Shown: positions 17,861 through 25,637 of the stretch, one piece after another
Position numbering within the stretch: the stretch's first letter is position 1
Layout of the letters: the number at the start of each line of letters is the position of its first letter
From: Arthrobacter sp. AZCC_0090
GTDB taxonomy: Bacteria; Actinomycetota; Actinomycetes; Actinomycetales; Micrococcaceae
Reading direction: 5' to 3'
Assembly: GCF_014207375.1 (NCBI RefSeq)
Contig: NZ_JACHEE010000007.1
Location: forward strand, 1-64,000
Length of the DNA: 64,000 bases
Notes under the pieces: model-generated
Told to the model about the DNA's origin: nothing
Seen by the model: the letters and a program-made list of their open reading frames with translations, nothing else
Database searches by the model: none
Made by a program: the position numbers and the translations under genes

Positions 17861-17889
17861 CAAAGTTGAGTCTACTATGCTCAACTTTG
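17861..17889. promoter_or_regulatory. HAIR operator (HspR-associated inverted repeat) for clpB
   Basis: Arms CAAAGTTGAG (17861-17870) and CTCAACTTTG (17880-17889) are perfectly complementary over 10 bp with a 9-bp gap. Within it the TTGAG(T/C)-N7-(A/G)CTCAA core matches the HAIR element known from HspR targets in mycobacteria and Streptomyces. It lies 34 bp before the clpB ATG. The hspR gene is not in this window. Confidence 0.85.
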
Positions 17890-18030
17890 GCAAACCGTCC
17901 CTCCCGATCCATGTTTGCCGACGGCGAAACCAGTGTCCATAGTCCACCCCGCCTATGTGGAAAAGCCCCTCCCCCTTCGCAGCACACGGACCGGACCCAC
18001 GATCTCGCCAAACAGCCGTACGATATGCAC

Positions 18031-18495
18031 ATGGCACCCTTTACAGTCACCCGCAATGCGCTGATCGCCGCGGATCCCGCGGACATCTTCCCCCTCGTCA
18101 ACAACTTCCACGAATGGACCAAATGGTCTCCTTGGGAGGCGGTTGACCCCAAGCTGAGCCGCAGCTACTCGGGCAACGAATCCGGCGTCGGAGCAAAGTA
18201 TGCCTGGAGTGGCAACAACAAGGCCGGCACCGGAACCATGGAAATCGTCGGCTCCGAGGAGCCCGGCAAGATCGATATCCGCCTGGAATTCACCAAGCCG
18301 ATGAAGGCCGTCAACCCCACGGAGTTCACTTTCGTCCCCGAGGGCGAAGGCACCCGCGTCACCTGGACAATGACGGGTGAAAACAAGGGCCTCGGCAAAG
18401 TCTTCGCGCTGTTCATGAACATGGACAAGATGGTGGGCGGCGACTTCGAAAAGGGCCTGGCGTCCCTCAAAACGGCGGCCACCCAGAAGAACTAG
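18031..18495 (+). CDS. SRPBCC-family polyketide-cyclase/dehydrase-like protein
   Basis: 154 aa. The helix-grip fold is seen as FTVTRNALIAADPADIFPLVNNFHEWTKWSPWE at the start, a beta-rich middle (GAKYAWSGNNKAG; TEFTFVPEGEGTRVTWTMTGEN) and a C-terminal helix (MNMDKMVGGDFEKGLASLK). Members bind hydrophobic ligands; many have no known enzyme activity. The start is either ATG at 18025 or 18031; TACGAT at 18019-18024 is a possible -10, which would allow a leaderless transcript from the second. Divergent from clpB. Confidence 0.8.
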   Translation: MAPFTVTRNALIAADPADIFPLVNNFHEWTKWSPWEAVDPKLSRSYSGNESGVGAKYAWSGNNKAGTGTMEIVGSEEPGKIDIRLEFTKPMKAVNPTEFTFVPEGEGTRVTWTMTGENKGLGKVFALFMNMDKMVGGDFEKGLASLKTAATQKN

Positions 18496-18515
18496 TAGCC
18501 CGTCGGGCACAGGCC

Positions 18516-19385
18516 ATGGCCGTCTACGTTGATCCGCCGCTGTGGCCCGCGCACGGGACGGTGTTTTCCCACCTCGTCTCGGACGCATCGCTCGAGGAAC
18601 TGCATGCCTTTGCCGCGGCCGCAGGGATCCCCGAGCGTGCCTTCGACGGCGACCACTACGACGTCCCGGAGCGCCGCTACCAGGATCTCCTGTCCGCCGG
18701 AGCCATCCCCGTGGAGGCCCGCGTTCTGGTCCGCAAACTAATTGCGAGTGGTTTGCGGATCCCCGCCCGGGACCGGAGCAAAGCGCTCACTGTGCCCCTG
18801 CTGGAGCGCTGGAATTCAACGCTCCCGGGACATGAGGAGCTAGGTTTCGAGCTCCTGGAACGCTGGGGCGAAGAACACCGGAAGTATCACAGCCGCACGC
18901 ATTTGTTGGCGGTCCTCGAAGCCCTGGACGTCCTCACTGACCCCGCGCTTCCCGCGCGCTCGGTAACCTTGGCCGCGTGGTTCCACGACGCTGTCTATGA
19001 GGGAATCGCCGGGCAGGATGAAGAGCAATCGGCCAAATTGGCCGAGGACCGGCTCGCCATTGCAGGCCTGCCTGAGCCGGTGATCGATGAGGTGGCCCGG
19101 CTCGTCAGGCTGACCTCGACGCACAGCCCCGCGCCGGACGATCATGCCGGCGCCCTCCTGTGCGACGCCGATCTCTCCATCCTCGGTGCGGAACCCGCGC
19201 CTTACGCCCGCTATTTGACGGCTGTCCGCGAGGATTACGCCCACGTCAGCGATGCCGACTTCGCCGCCGGCCGGTCCGCGGTGGTTCGCCAGTTGCTCGC
19301 CCTGGATCCGCTCTTCCACAGCGAACGTGCCAAGGGCCTATGGCTGGACGCCGCTCGACGCAACCTGGAGGCCGAACTGTCATGA
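18516..19385 (+). CDS. DUF4031 and HD-type phosphohydrolase-like fusion protein
   Basis: 289 aa. Residues 1-~88 are DUF4031 (MAVYVDPPLWPAHG, HYDVPERRYQDLL, SGLRIPARDR). Residues ~100-289 are an HD-like metal-dependent domain with YHSRTHLLAVL, AAWFHDAVYEG and LLCDADLSILG, which supply the H...HD...D metal ligands. Relatives are annotated as predicted metal-dependent HD superfamily phosphohydrolases, without a proven substrate. The last bases overlap the next gene (ATGA). The order DUF4031, HD, then ComB-like phosphatase suggests a linked role. Confidence 0.8.
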   Translation: MAVYVDPPLWPAHGTVFSHLVSDASLEELHAFAAAAGIPERAFDGDHYDVPERRYQDLLSAGAIPVEARVLVRKLIASGLRIPARDRSKALTVPLLERWNSTLPGHEELGFELLERWGEEHRKYHSRTHLLAVLEALDVLTDPALPARSVTLAAWFHDAVYEGIAGQDEEQSAKLAEDRLAIAGLPEPVIDEVARLVRLTSTHSPAPDDHAGALLCDADLSILGAEPAPYARYLTAVREDYAHVSDADFAAGRSAVVRQLLALDPLFHSERAKGLWLDAARRNLEAELS

Positions 19386-20161
19386 CCACGGCGGGGACGG
19401 TGCATCGGCAGCTTCCGTTCGCGGTGAGGTTTGAATGGGGGCTCGACGGCGCCCGCGCCATAGCGTCTGGAGCCGATCTTGCCGTTGTGGTTGACGTCCT
19501 CTCCTTCACCACGTGCGTGAGCGTCGCCGTCGACCGCGGCGCCATGGTCTTCCCCTACCCGTGGATGGACGCGGGAGCGGAGGAATTCGCCGCCCACCAA
19601 GGTGCGCAGCTGGCCGGTCCGCGAGGCGGGGGCGGACTGAACCTCTCGCCGTCGAGCCTCCGCCGCGCGCGGACCTTGAGCCGCGTGGTGCTGCCTTCGC
19701 CCAACGGTTCGGCCCTTGCCTACGAGCTCGCCCGGGATGTTCCGCTCATCGCGGCCGTGTCACTGCGCAATGCGGCCGCCACCGCGGATTGGGTGGCGGC
19801 CGAGCTGTCCCCTGACGCCGTCGTGGCGGTGATCGCAGCCGGTGAGCGATGGCCCGGCGGTTCGCTCCGGCCCGCTGTGGAGGATCAGATCGGGGCCGGC
19901 GCCTTCATTGCCGGGCTCGCGGCCGCGGGCCGGGGCGGCTTCACTCCGGAGGACGGCAGGGAAGGTTTTTCGCCGGAGGCCGAGGCCGCCATGGCAGTTT
20001 TCAACGCTGCCGAGCCCCGGCTCCGCGAAGCCCTGCAAGGCTGCTCTAGCGGCCGGGAGTTGATCGGCGCAGGTTACGCCGACGACGTCGAGATCGCCGC
20101 CGAACTCGACGCCGGGCTCGCTGTCGCCCTGTTGAGGGACGGTGCGTTTCGGCGACCCTGA
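19382..20161 (+). CDS. 2-phosphosulfolactate phosphatase-like protein (ComB family)
   Basis: 259 aa. It matches the ComB fold: FEWGLDGARAIASGADLAVVVDVLSFTTCVSVAVDRG at the start, LPSPNGSALAY, and AAGERWPGGSLRPAVEDQIGAGAFI in the second half. ComB removes phosphate from 2-phospho-3-sulfolactate in coenzyme M synthesis. Arthrobacter-like bacteria do not make coenzyme M, so the true substrate is probably another phosphate ester. The ATG lies within the stop of the DUF4031-HD gene, so the two are coupled. A longer open frame upstream overlaps the HD gene and is not credible. Confidence 0.75.
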   Translation: MTTAGTVHRQLPFAVRFEWGLDGARAIASGADLAVVVDVLSFTTCVSVAVDRGAMVFPYPWMDAGAEEFAAHQGAQLAGPRGGGGLNLSPSSLRRARTLSRVVLPSPNGSALAYELARDVPLIAAVSLRNAAATADWVAAELSPDAVVAVIAAGERWPGGSLRPAVEDQIGAGAFIAGLAAAGRGGFTPEDGREGFSPEAEAAMAVFNAAEPRLREALQGCSSGRELIGAGYADDVEIAAELDAGLAVALLRDGAFRRP

Positions 20162-20201
20162 GCGCTCATCACGGCCCGGAGGACCCCGTGACCCCTCGCG
20201 G

Positions 20202-20573
20202 CTAGCCCTTATCCTTAATCCAACCCAGGATCACGGCTTCGAGCGCCGGCTTCTTTGCTTCGAAATCGGCGTCGTCCACAAACCGCGCAACGCGGGAGAC
20301 TTCGCCGTCGCCCTCCAGCAGGCCCAGCTCATCCGCGAGCGATGCACCCTGGTGGAACATCAGGGTGACATTTTTCTTTGATCGCGGGAAGAATGAGGCA
20401 ATGTTTCCCTTGTAAATGAAGGTGGGCGCCTGCCATTTGATGGCTTCGGACAAGCGCGAGTCTACGCCGAGGATGAATTCCCTGATTTGGGCGAGCAATT
20501 GGCGGTGCGGGTTGTCGTACTGCTGAAGCCAGGTGTCCACTTCCGGATTTCGATTGCCCATGGCAGTAACCAT
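20202..20573 (-). CDS. DUF1801 (YdhG-like) protein
   Basis: 123 aa. It has the DUF1801 pattern: an N-terminal helix pair (VDTWLQQYDNPHRQLLAQIREFIL), the KWQAPTFIYKGNIASFF motif, and a beta strand with VTLMFHQGASL. Family members resemble iron chaperones of the frataxin-like YdhG/DUF1801 group, but function is unproven. GGAGG lies 5-9 bases before the ATG at 20573; an ATG 12 bases in (MGNRNPEV) is an alternative. It is convergent with the ComB-like gene across a 40-bp gap. Confidence 0.85.
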   Translation of the reverse strand: MVTAMGNRNPEVDTWLQQYDNPHRQLLAQIREFILGVDSRLSEAIKWQAPTFIYKGNIASFFPRSKKNVTLMFHQGASLADELGLLEGDGEVSRVARFVDDADFEAKKPALEAVILGWIKDKG

Positions 20574-20620
20574 AAGCCTCCTCGGCTGCGAGCGGCCCCG
20601 GGAGAGTAACTCGCGTCCGC

Positions 20621-22357
20621 TCAGAAAATCTGGCGGATGTTGGTTTTCGCGAGGTCGATGAGCTGGTCGCCACGGCCGGAGAGGACGGTACGGATCGCGT
20701 AGAGCGTGAATCCTTTGACCTGTTCGGCGCTGATGGCCGGCGGAATGGACAGTTCCTGCCGGGCTGTACGGACATCGATCAGCGCGGGACCGTCGTGGGC
20801 GAGGGCTTCAGCGAGTCCCTCTTTCAGCCCGGAGGAGTTGTCCACCCGGATGCCACGGATTTCCAGTGATTCAGCGAGCTTGGCGAAATCCGGGTTCTCC
20901 AAGTCCGTGCCGAAGTTGACGAAGCCCGCGGCCTTCATTTCGAGCTCCACGAAGTTCAGCGAGGAGTTGTTGAAGACCACCACTTTGACGGGGAGCTTGT
21001 TCTGCACCAAGGTGATCAGTTCGCCCAGCAGCATGGTCAGGCCGCCGTCGCCGGCCAGGGCCACTACCTGGCGCCCGGGGTACGCTGCGGCCGCGCCGAT
21101 TCCATGCGATAGGGCATTGGCCATGGTTCCGTGGTTGAACGAGCCGAGCAGCCGGCGTCGGCCGTTCATGGTCAGATAGCGGGCGGCCCACACCGTGGGG
21201 GACCCGACGTCGCACGTGAAAACGGCGTCCGGGGCCGCCAATTCATCCACCAGCCTGCCCACGAACTGCGGATGAATGGGCTGGCCATCCTTGGCCGGAG
21301 TGGCCAGGTCATCGAGTTTGGCGCGCGACTTGGCGTAGTGCTTGAGCGAAGCACTCAGGTGTGTTCTCTTCGCCTTGCGCTCGATCAAAGGCAGCAGGGA
21401 CGCCGCAGTGTCCTTGACCGTGCCCAGGAGTCCAAGGTCAATTCGGGCGCGCCTGCCGAGCTGCTCGCCCCTGATATCCACCTGGATGATCTTGGCGTTC
21501 TCCGGGTAGAACTGCTGGTACGGAAAATCGGTGCCCAGCATGAGCAAGGCCTCGCAGCTTTCCATCGCGCGGTAGCCGGAACTGAACCCCAAAAGGCCGG
21601 TCATGCCGACGTCGAAAGGGTTGTCGTATTCGATGTGTTCCTTGCCGCGCATCGCGTGGACGATGGGCGCCCCCAACGCGTCCGCCAACGCCATGACCTC
21701 CGCGTGCGCACCCGCTGTGCCGGCGCCGGCGAGGATAGTGACTTTGCCGGCCGCGTTGAGAATGTCCGCTGCCTCTGCGAGCTCCTGGCTGTTGGGCCGG
21801 ATCTCGGGCCTGGCGGCCCGGATCACCGCGGTCCTGTTGCTCTGCGCCTCCGCGAGGGCAACGTCGCCCGGAATCACGACGACGGCGACACCCCGCTTCT
21901 CGACCGCAGTCCGCATGGCGATTTCCAAGACCCTGGGCATCTGGGAAGGATGGGCGACGTGCTCGACATAGACGCTGCATTCCCGGAACAGCTCCTGGGG
22001 ATGCGTCTCCTGGAAGTACTGGCTGCCAATCTCTTCACTGGGAATGTGCGCGGCGATGGCCAACACGGGAACCCTGGACTTATTCGCATCGTAAAGCCCA
22101 TTGATCAGGTGCAAGTTGCCAGGGCCGCAGGATCCGGCGCACACTGCCAGTTCATCGGTGAGCCCTGCCTCGGCCGCAGCCGCCAGCGCAGCGGCTTCCT
22201 CATGCCTGACGTGAACCCAGCGGATGCTGTCTTCTTCCCTGAGCGCGTCCGTGAATCCATTCAGCGAATCTCCGGGGATCCCGTAGACGCGCTGGACGTT
22301 GTTGGCTTTGAGGGTGGCGACGATATTCTTGGCAACAGTGTTCCTGGCGGCGGACAT
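20621..22357 (-). CDS. poxB: Pyruvate dehydrogenase (quinone)/pyruvate oxidase, TPP-dependent
   Basis: 578 aa, the length of E. coli PoxB. Three TPP-enzyme domains: N-terminal Pyr domain (VYGIPGDSLNGFTDAL, HVRHEEAAALAAAAEA with the catalytic Glu), central FAD-binding domain, and C-terminal PP domain with the TPP motif VALAGDGGLTMLLGEL...VVVFNNSSLN. It would convert pyruvate to acetate and CO2, passing electrons to quinone at the membrane. AAGGAA precedes the ATG at 22357. The ~25 residues after SAEQVKGF form the short tail that in PoxB binds the membrane. Acetolactate synthase is excluded by overall pattern. Confidence 0.88.
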   Translation of the reverse strand: MSAARNTVAKNIVATLKANNVQRVYGIPGDSLNGFTDALREEDSIRWVHVRHEEAAALAAAAEAGLTDELAVCAGSCGPGNLHLINGLYDANKSRVPVLAIAAHIPSEEIGSQYFQETHPQELFRECSVYVEHVAHPSQMPRVLEIAMRTAVEKRGVAVVVIPGDVALAEAQSNRTAVIRAARPEIRPNSQELAEAADILNAAGKVTILAGAGTAGAHAEVMALADALGAPIVHAMRGKEHIEYDNPFDVGMTGLLGFSSGYRAMESCEALLMLGTDFPYQQFYPENAKIIQVDIRGEQLGRRARIDLGLLGTVKDTAASLLPLIERKAKRTHLSASLKHYAKSRAKLDDLATPAKDGQPIHPQFVGRLVDELAAPDAVFTCDVGSPTVWAARYLTMNGRRRLLGSFNHGTMANALSHGIGAAAAYPGRQVVALAGDGGLTMLLGELITLVQNKLPVKVVVFNNSSLNFVELEMKAAGFVNFGTDLENPDFAKLAESLEIRGIRVDNSSGLKEGLAEALAHDGPALIDVRTARQELSIPPAISAEQVKGFTLYAIRTVLSGRGDQLIDLAKTNIRQIF

Positions 22358-22448
22358 GGACTGTTCCTTTCGACGGGAGGCAGTGCAGACACGGCCTACG
22401 CTACTCCGGAACAGTCCATGGCGCCTGATGCCCGACGCGCCGGTAGGG

Positions 22449-22859
22449 CTAGCGGTAGGTGCTGACGAACGGGCGGTTGCTAGGCACGATCTGCTTGCCT
22501 AGCGGCATGAGCGATACCGGGATGAGCTTCAGGTTGGCGATGGCCAGCGGGATCCCGATGATGGTGATGGCCATGGCGAAGGCCGTCACCACGTGCCCGA
22601 TCGCGATCCAGATGCCCGCGACCAGCAACCAGATGACGTTGCCTAGGAGGGGGAAGATGCCTCCCCCGCCGGGCTTTTCGATGATTGTGCGTCCGAACGG
22701 CCACAACGTGTACGAGGCAATCCGGAACGACGCGATGCCCCACGGGATGGTGACGATCAACAAGCAACAAACAATTCCGGCCATGAAATATCCCAAGGCC
22801 AGGACGAAGCCACCGCAGACGAGCCAGATGATGTTGAGCAGCGTTTTCATATCTTCCAT
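22449..22859 (-). CDS. YccF-family inner membrane protein (DUF307)
   Basis: 136 aa. Two related halves each carry hydrophobic segments and an IPWGIA or GIPLAIA turn: NIIWLVCGGFVLALGYFMAGIVCC...TIPWGIASFRIASYTLWPFGR and NVIWLLVAGIWIAIGHVVTAFAMAITIIGIPLAI. This is the YccF pattern with about four membrane helices. The role is unknown. Start at 22859 or at the ATG 9 bases later. It follows poxB in the same direction only in the reverse sense: poxB ends far downstream, and 91 bp separate this gene's stop from the poxB start. Confidence 0.88.
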   Translation of the reverse strand: MEDMKTLLNIIWLVCGGFVLALGYFMAGIVCCLLIVTIPWGIASFRIASYTLWPFGRTIIEKPGGGGIFPLLGNVIWLLVAGIWIAIGHVVTAFAMAITIIGIPLAIANLKLIPVSLMPLGKQIVPSNRPFVSTYR

Positions 22860-22925
22860 TGTCCCTTGGAGGTCGCGTCCGGGGCCTAGGGGTTCGCCCT
22901 GAGATCCCCCTGATCTTCCGATCCC

Positions 22926-23127
22926 CGCTCACTTATGTGCCCCTTTTGCCGGGCGCTCACTCACTTATGTGGGCAAGCGGCGGCGCCCTCCTGCAGATGA
23001 AGATCTGAAGGAGGGCGCCTAATTTTCGGCCTAAAAGTGAGCGAGCGTTGCACCGCCGGGTTTCCCCGCAGCGCTCGCTCACTTATGTCGCCTTTTTTCG
23101 CGGGCGCTCACTCACTTATGTGAGCTC
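22926..23127. repeat. CTCACTTATGT-type repeat region with central hairpin
   Basis: The 308 bp between the YccF gene and the lipoprotein gene are mostly repeat. CTCACTTATGT occurs four times, in two pairs each spaced by a CCTTTT...CGGGCG stretch (about 22928-22971 and 23078-23123). An inverted copy (GTGAGCGAGCG) lies at about 23038-23048. Between the pairs is a hairpin with arms GGCGCCCTCCT (22982-22992) and AGGAGGGCGCC (23009-23019), extended by CAGAT/ATCTG inside, followed by TAATTTT on the plus strand. I see no gene here. Confidence 0.75.
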
Positions 23128-23167
23128 CAAAGCCCGGCCAGCGCCCGCGGGGGCTGCGGGCTACGGA

Positions 23168-23644
23168 CTACTTGCAGTTAGCGCTCAGCCAAGCCGTAAC
23201 GGGAGCCATCGCTTTTTCGAACTTGCCGCTTGAGTAGACCGTTTGGTCCTTCAAACCTGCAAACGCAGTGTCCTTCAAGTTGGTGAAATCGGCTTTGAGA
23301 CCTTCCGGGACGCGCTCTGCCGTGGCGGTGAGTTCGGCCTTGTATTGCTCCAGCTCGGCGGTCTTTCCCTGCGCCGCAGACATTGGCAGCAACGAAGCTC
23401 CCGTAGCTTCTTTAGAGATGGTGGAGCACATTTCGGCTGCCGAAGCGAAGCCCCCAAAGGGCCCCGACGACGGAGTCGGGCTTGCGGATGCGGAATCGCC
23501 CACAGAAGAGGGCGACGGCGTGCCCGCCGAGGCGGTGCCTGCCTGCGATGAGCAGCCAGACAATGCCAAAGCGGCAAAAAAGGCGATTGTCAGGTATCGG
23601 ATAGGGCCGTAAAGAGGTTGAGCAAGGATTTTCAAAGGTCGCAT
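23168..23644 (-). CDS. Putative small lipoprotein of unknown function
   Basis: 158 aa from the ATG at 23644. The N-terminus has a short basic region, a hydrophobic run (YLTIAFFAALALSGC) and a lipobox L-S-G-C, so it is probably lipidated at that Cys and held on the outer face of the membrane. A Ser/Pro/Thr/Ala-rich linker (~35-65) precedes a helical domain with two further cysteines (MCSTISKEA near the middle and the penultimate NCK). I do not recognise the family. No clear ribosome site precedes the chosen ATG, so the start is uncertain. Confidence 0.7.
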   Translation of the reverse strand: MRPLKILAQPLYGPIRYLTIAFFAALALSGCSSQAGTASAGTPSPSSVGDSASASPTPSSGPFGGFASAAEMCSTISKEATGASLLPMSAAQGKTAELEQYKAELTATAERVPEGLKADFTNLKDTAFAGLKDQTVYSSGKFEKAMAPVTAWLSANCK

Positions 23645-23773
23645 TCTGCTTGATCGTCTGCCTCCGGAACCGTTCCGTCCCCGGAGGCAATGGCATTCTG
23701 TCCCCGCCGTGGAGTGTAGCCCGAATGGCCCCCGACCTTCCAAGTTGACTTCGGGCGCCTCCAGCCAGCTTCC

Positions 23774-24235
23774 CTATGCCCGCACCAGCAAAGTGTCCAG
23801 CTTGGTGAACGACGTGCCCCACCCCTCACGGGTCATTTCCACCCATTCATCAGAGTCGAAGGGGCCCTGGGTGAGGTGAAGCCGCGTCCGACTGCCATCC
23901 AGTACCTCGAACTCGAGGCGCATTTCCAGCAAGAGCGTGATCCCGGCGTCGGGCTCTGCTTTCTGGGTGGCGACCAGCAGGGCGGGCGGATCATAGGCGG
24001 TGATAACGGCGTCGATGGGTGATTCCTTCGCAGTGCCGTCCTCATCCCAGGTCATGACGAGCTGCCATGCACCACCCACCCTGGGTTCGACGACAATCCG
24101 GTTGCGCGGCGAATCAACACCTACTGGCCCAAACCAGGCCGCGAGCTGATCGGGGTCCATGAAGGCCTCGAAGACGAGTTCGCGTGGGGCATCGAACTCG
24201 CGGGTCATGGTGAGAATGTGCTGTTCCGTGTTCAT
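23774..24235 (-). CDS. SRPBCC (AHSA1-like) protein
   Basis: 153 aa. Typical AHSA1 blocks are MTREFDAPRELVFEAFMDPDQLAAWFGP, the GGAWQLVM turn, and the C-terminal WGTSFTKLDTLL helix. Such proteins bind hydrophobic ligands or act in stress responses. The ATG at 24235 overlaps the stop of the ArsR gene upstream (ATGA). This is the second ArsR-SRPBCC pair in the window; the first is at 12402-13708. Function beyond the fold is unknown. Confidence 0.87.
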   Translation of the reverse strand: MNTEQHILTMTREFDAPRELVFEAFMDPDQLAAWFGPVGVDSPRNRIVVEPRVGGAWQLVMTWDEDGTAKESPIDAVITAYDPPALLVATQKAEPDAGITLLLEMRLEFEVLDGSRTRLHLTQGPFDSDEWVEMTREGWGTSFTKLDTLLVRA

Positions 24236-24582
24236 TGCTTGACTCCTGGATCCTTTGAATCGTGCTGAATCTTGCGTAAGTGGGCATCGAGGCGGATAAA
24301 GCTCGCATCCCAGAACCGCCTGTACTTGTCCATCCATTCAGTGGCTTCGCGCAGTGGTTCCACTTCCAATTTGGAAGACCTCCATTGTGCATTCCGGCTC
24401 CGGCTGATCAGCCCTGCGGCTTCCAGGACTTTGAGGTGCCGCGAGACCGCGGGAAGGCTGATGGCGAACGGTTCGGCAAGCTCCTTCACGGTGGCTTCGC
24501 CCTCCGACAGCCGAGCCAGGATGGCCCTTCGGGTCGGGTCGGCCAGTGCCGAGAAGATGAGACTGAGCCGATCTGTGGACAT
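24232..24582 (-). CDS. ArsR-family winged-helix regulator
   Basis: 116 aa. The fold is seen as LSLIFSALADPTRRAILARLSEGEATVKELAEPFAISLPAVSRHLKVLEAAGLISRSRNAQWRSSKLE. Metal-binding cysteines of the ArsR/SmtB type are absent, as in the SdpR-like group that often pairs with AHSA1 proteins. AAGG lies before the ATG at 24582. The gene is coupled to the SRPBCC gene and preceded by a 36-bp palindromic region that is the likely operator. Confidence 0.9.
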   Translation of the reverse strand: MSTDRLSLIFSALADPTRRAILARLSEGEATVKELAEPFAISLPAVSRHLKVLEAAGLISRSRNAQWRSSKLEVEPLREATEWMDKYRRFWDASFIRLDAHLRKIQHDSKDPGVKQ

Positions 24583-24597
24583 CGTTGGCGCCTTCGT

Positions 24598-24633
24598 ATT
24601 TAACCATTCGGCTAATTAGCTGAAGTGTTAAAT
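24598..24633. promoter_or_regulatory. Double ArsR-type operator (36-bp palindrome)
   Basis: The two 18-bp halves are complementary at 15 of 18 positions. Each half is a TTAAC-N6-GCTAA or TTAGC-N6-GTTAA site, the pattern bound by many ArsR regulators, and the two share the central TAATTA. It lies 15 bp before the ArsR ATG and would cover its promoter. Confidence 0.65.
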
Positions 24634-24707
24634 ATGCGACGCCGGACGGCGGCTGTCAAGAGATTCTTGCGACGCCCGCTCACATCACTGCAGGAGGGTC
24701 ACGCCAA

Positions 24708-24898
24708 AAAGGCGCCAAAGGTGCAGGAGCGTTTGTGGAAAAGGCGCCAAAGGTGAGCGAGCGATTGTGGAAAAGGCGCCAAAGGTGCAGGAGCGATTGT
24801 GGAAAAAGCGCCAAAGGTGAGCGAGCGATTGTGGAAAAGGCGCCAAAGGTGCAGGAGCGATTGTGGAAAAAGCGCCAAAGGTGAGCGAGCGATTGTGG
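24708..24898. repeat. 32-bp tandem repeat, six copies of two alternating types
   Basis: The box GCGCCAAAGGTG starts at 24712, 24744, 24776, 24808, 24840 and 24872, an exact 32-bp period. Copies 1, 3 and 5 continue CAGGAGCG and copies 2, 4 and 6 continue AGCGAGCG, so the array is three repeats of a 64-bp two-part unit. Each copy ends (A/T)TTGTGG. The even type shares CCAAAGGTGAGCGAGCG with the array at 105-200. It ends 9 bp from the trpF stop. Confidence 0.9.
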
Positions 24899-24907
24899 GT
24901 GGGGCCG

Positions 24908-25504
24908 TTAGGCTTTGGCGGCCTTGACGAAGGCACGCACCAGGTCGAGGTCCTTCACGCCGCGGGACGACTCCACGCCGCTGGACACGTCGACGCCCCA
25001 GGCTTCGGCTTCACGCGCTGCGACTCCGACGTTGGACGGGGTCAACCCTCCGGCCAACAGCCATTTGCGCCCACCCAGGCCCAGTTTTCGGACCGAGGAA
25101 TAGTCCCACGCCTCACCCGAACCCGGCACAGCGGCGTCGATCAGGAGCAGTTCCTCGCCCCATTCGTCGAACTCCTCCGGCGCGGCGCCCATGGTGACGG
25201 CCCTGATCAGCCGCATGCCGGCGTCGTGCACGGTCTTGACGTCTTCCGGCGAGCGGCTTCCGTGCAGCTGGACCCATTCAAGGCCGGCCTGACGGGCGGT
25301 TGCGACGGCGTCGACGGCGGCCTCGTGGCGGAAAACTCCGACGGCGGCGACACCTTCGGGCACATGGATCAGCAAGTCTCGGGCACGATCGGGCGATACC
25401 TCGCGCGGGCTCTTCGTCAGCACGAAACCCACGGCATCTGTGCCGGACTCGACGGCGGCTTGCACGGACTCAGGCGTGCTCAAGCCACACACTTTAACGA
25501 ACAT
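24908..25504 (-). CDS. trpF: Phosphoribosylanthranilate isomerase
   Basis: 198 aa, normal for a monofunctional enzyme. It carries out the third step of tryptophan synthesis, an Amadori rearrangement of PRA to CdRP. The general base Cys6 is in VKVCGL and the general acid Asp123 in LLLIDAAVPGSGE; phosphate-binding glycines are in LLAGGLTPSNV and VDVSSGVESSRGVKD. It stands alone, away from other trp genes, as in several actinobacteria. The 32-bp repeat array begins 9 bp after its stop. Confidence 0.93.
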   Translation of the reverse strand: MFVKVCGLSTPESVQAAVESGTDAVGFVLTKSPREVSPDRARDLLIHVPEGVAAVGVFRHEAAVDAVATARQAGLEWVQLHGSRSPEDVKTVHDAGMRLIRAVTMGAAPEEFDEWGEELLLIDAAVPGSGEAWDYSSVRKLGLGGRKWLLAGGLTPSNVGVAAREAEAWGVDVSSGVESSRGVKDLDLVRAFVKAAKA

Positions 25505-25637
25505 TCCGCGCCTCCAACCCTTTATCTCACTACGACGTTAGCAAGCGCCTCCGGGATTGTTGAACCGCGCCAAGGTTGCGCCGATGTTACGCGGGCGTTG
25601 CCCAGGCTAACGGCGGGCTCGGGCTAGGCTGAAGCAT

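Noticed and set aside
19160..19381. Upstream extension of the ComB-like protein
   Set aside because: It overlaps the C-terminal half of the HD-domain gene; the ATG at 19382 coupled to that gene's stop fits the family start.
24708..24898. CRISPR array
   Set aside because: Units follow one another without unique spacers, and no cas genes are near.
24685..24936. Small protein with repeated SLTFGAF/APLAPF-like units
   Set aside because: It is only the translation of the 32-bp repeat array; the frame has no start context and the period explains it fully.
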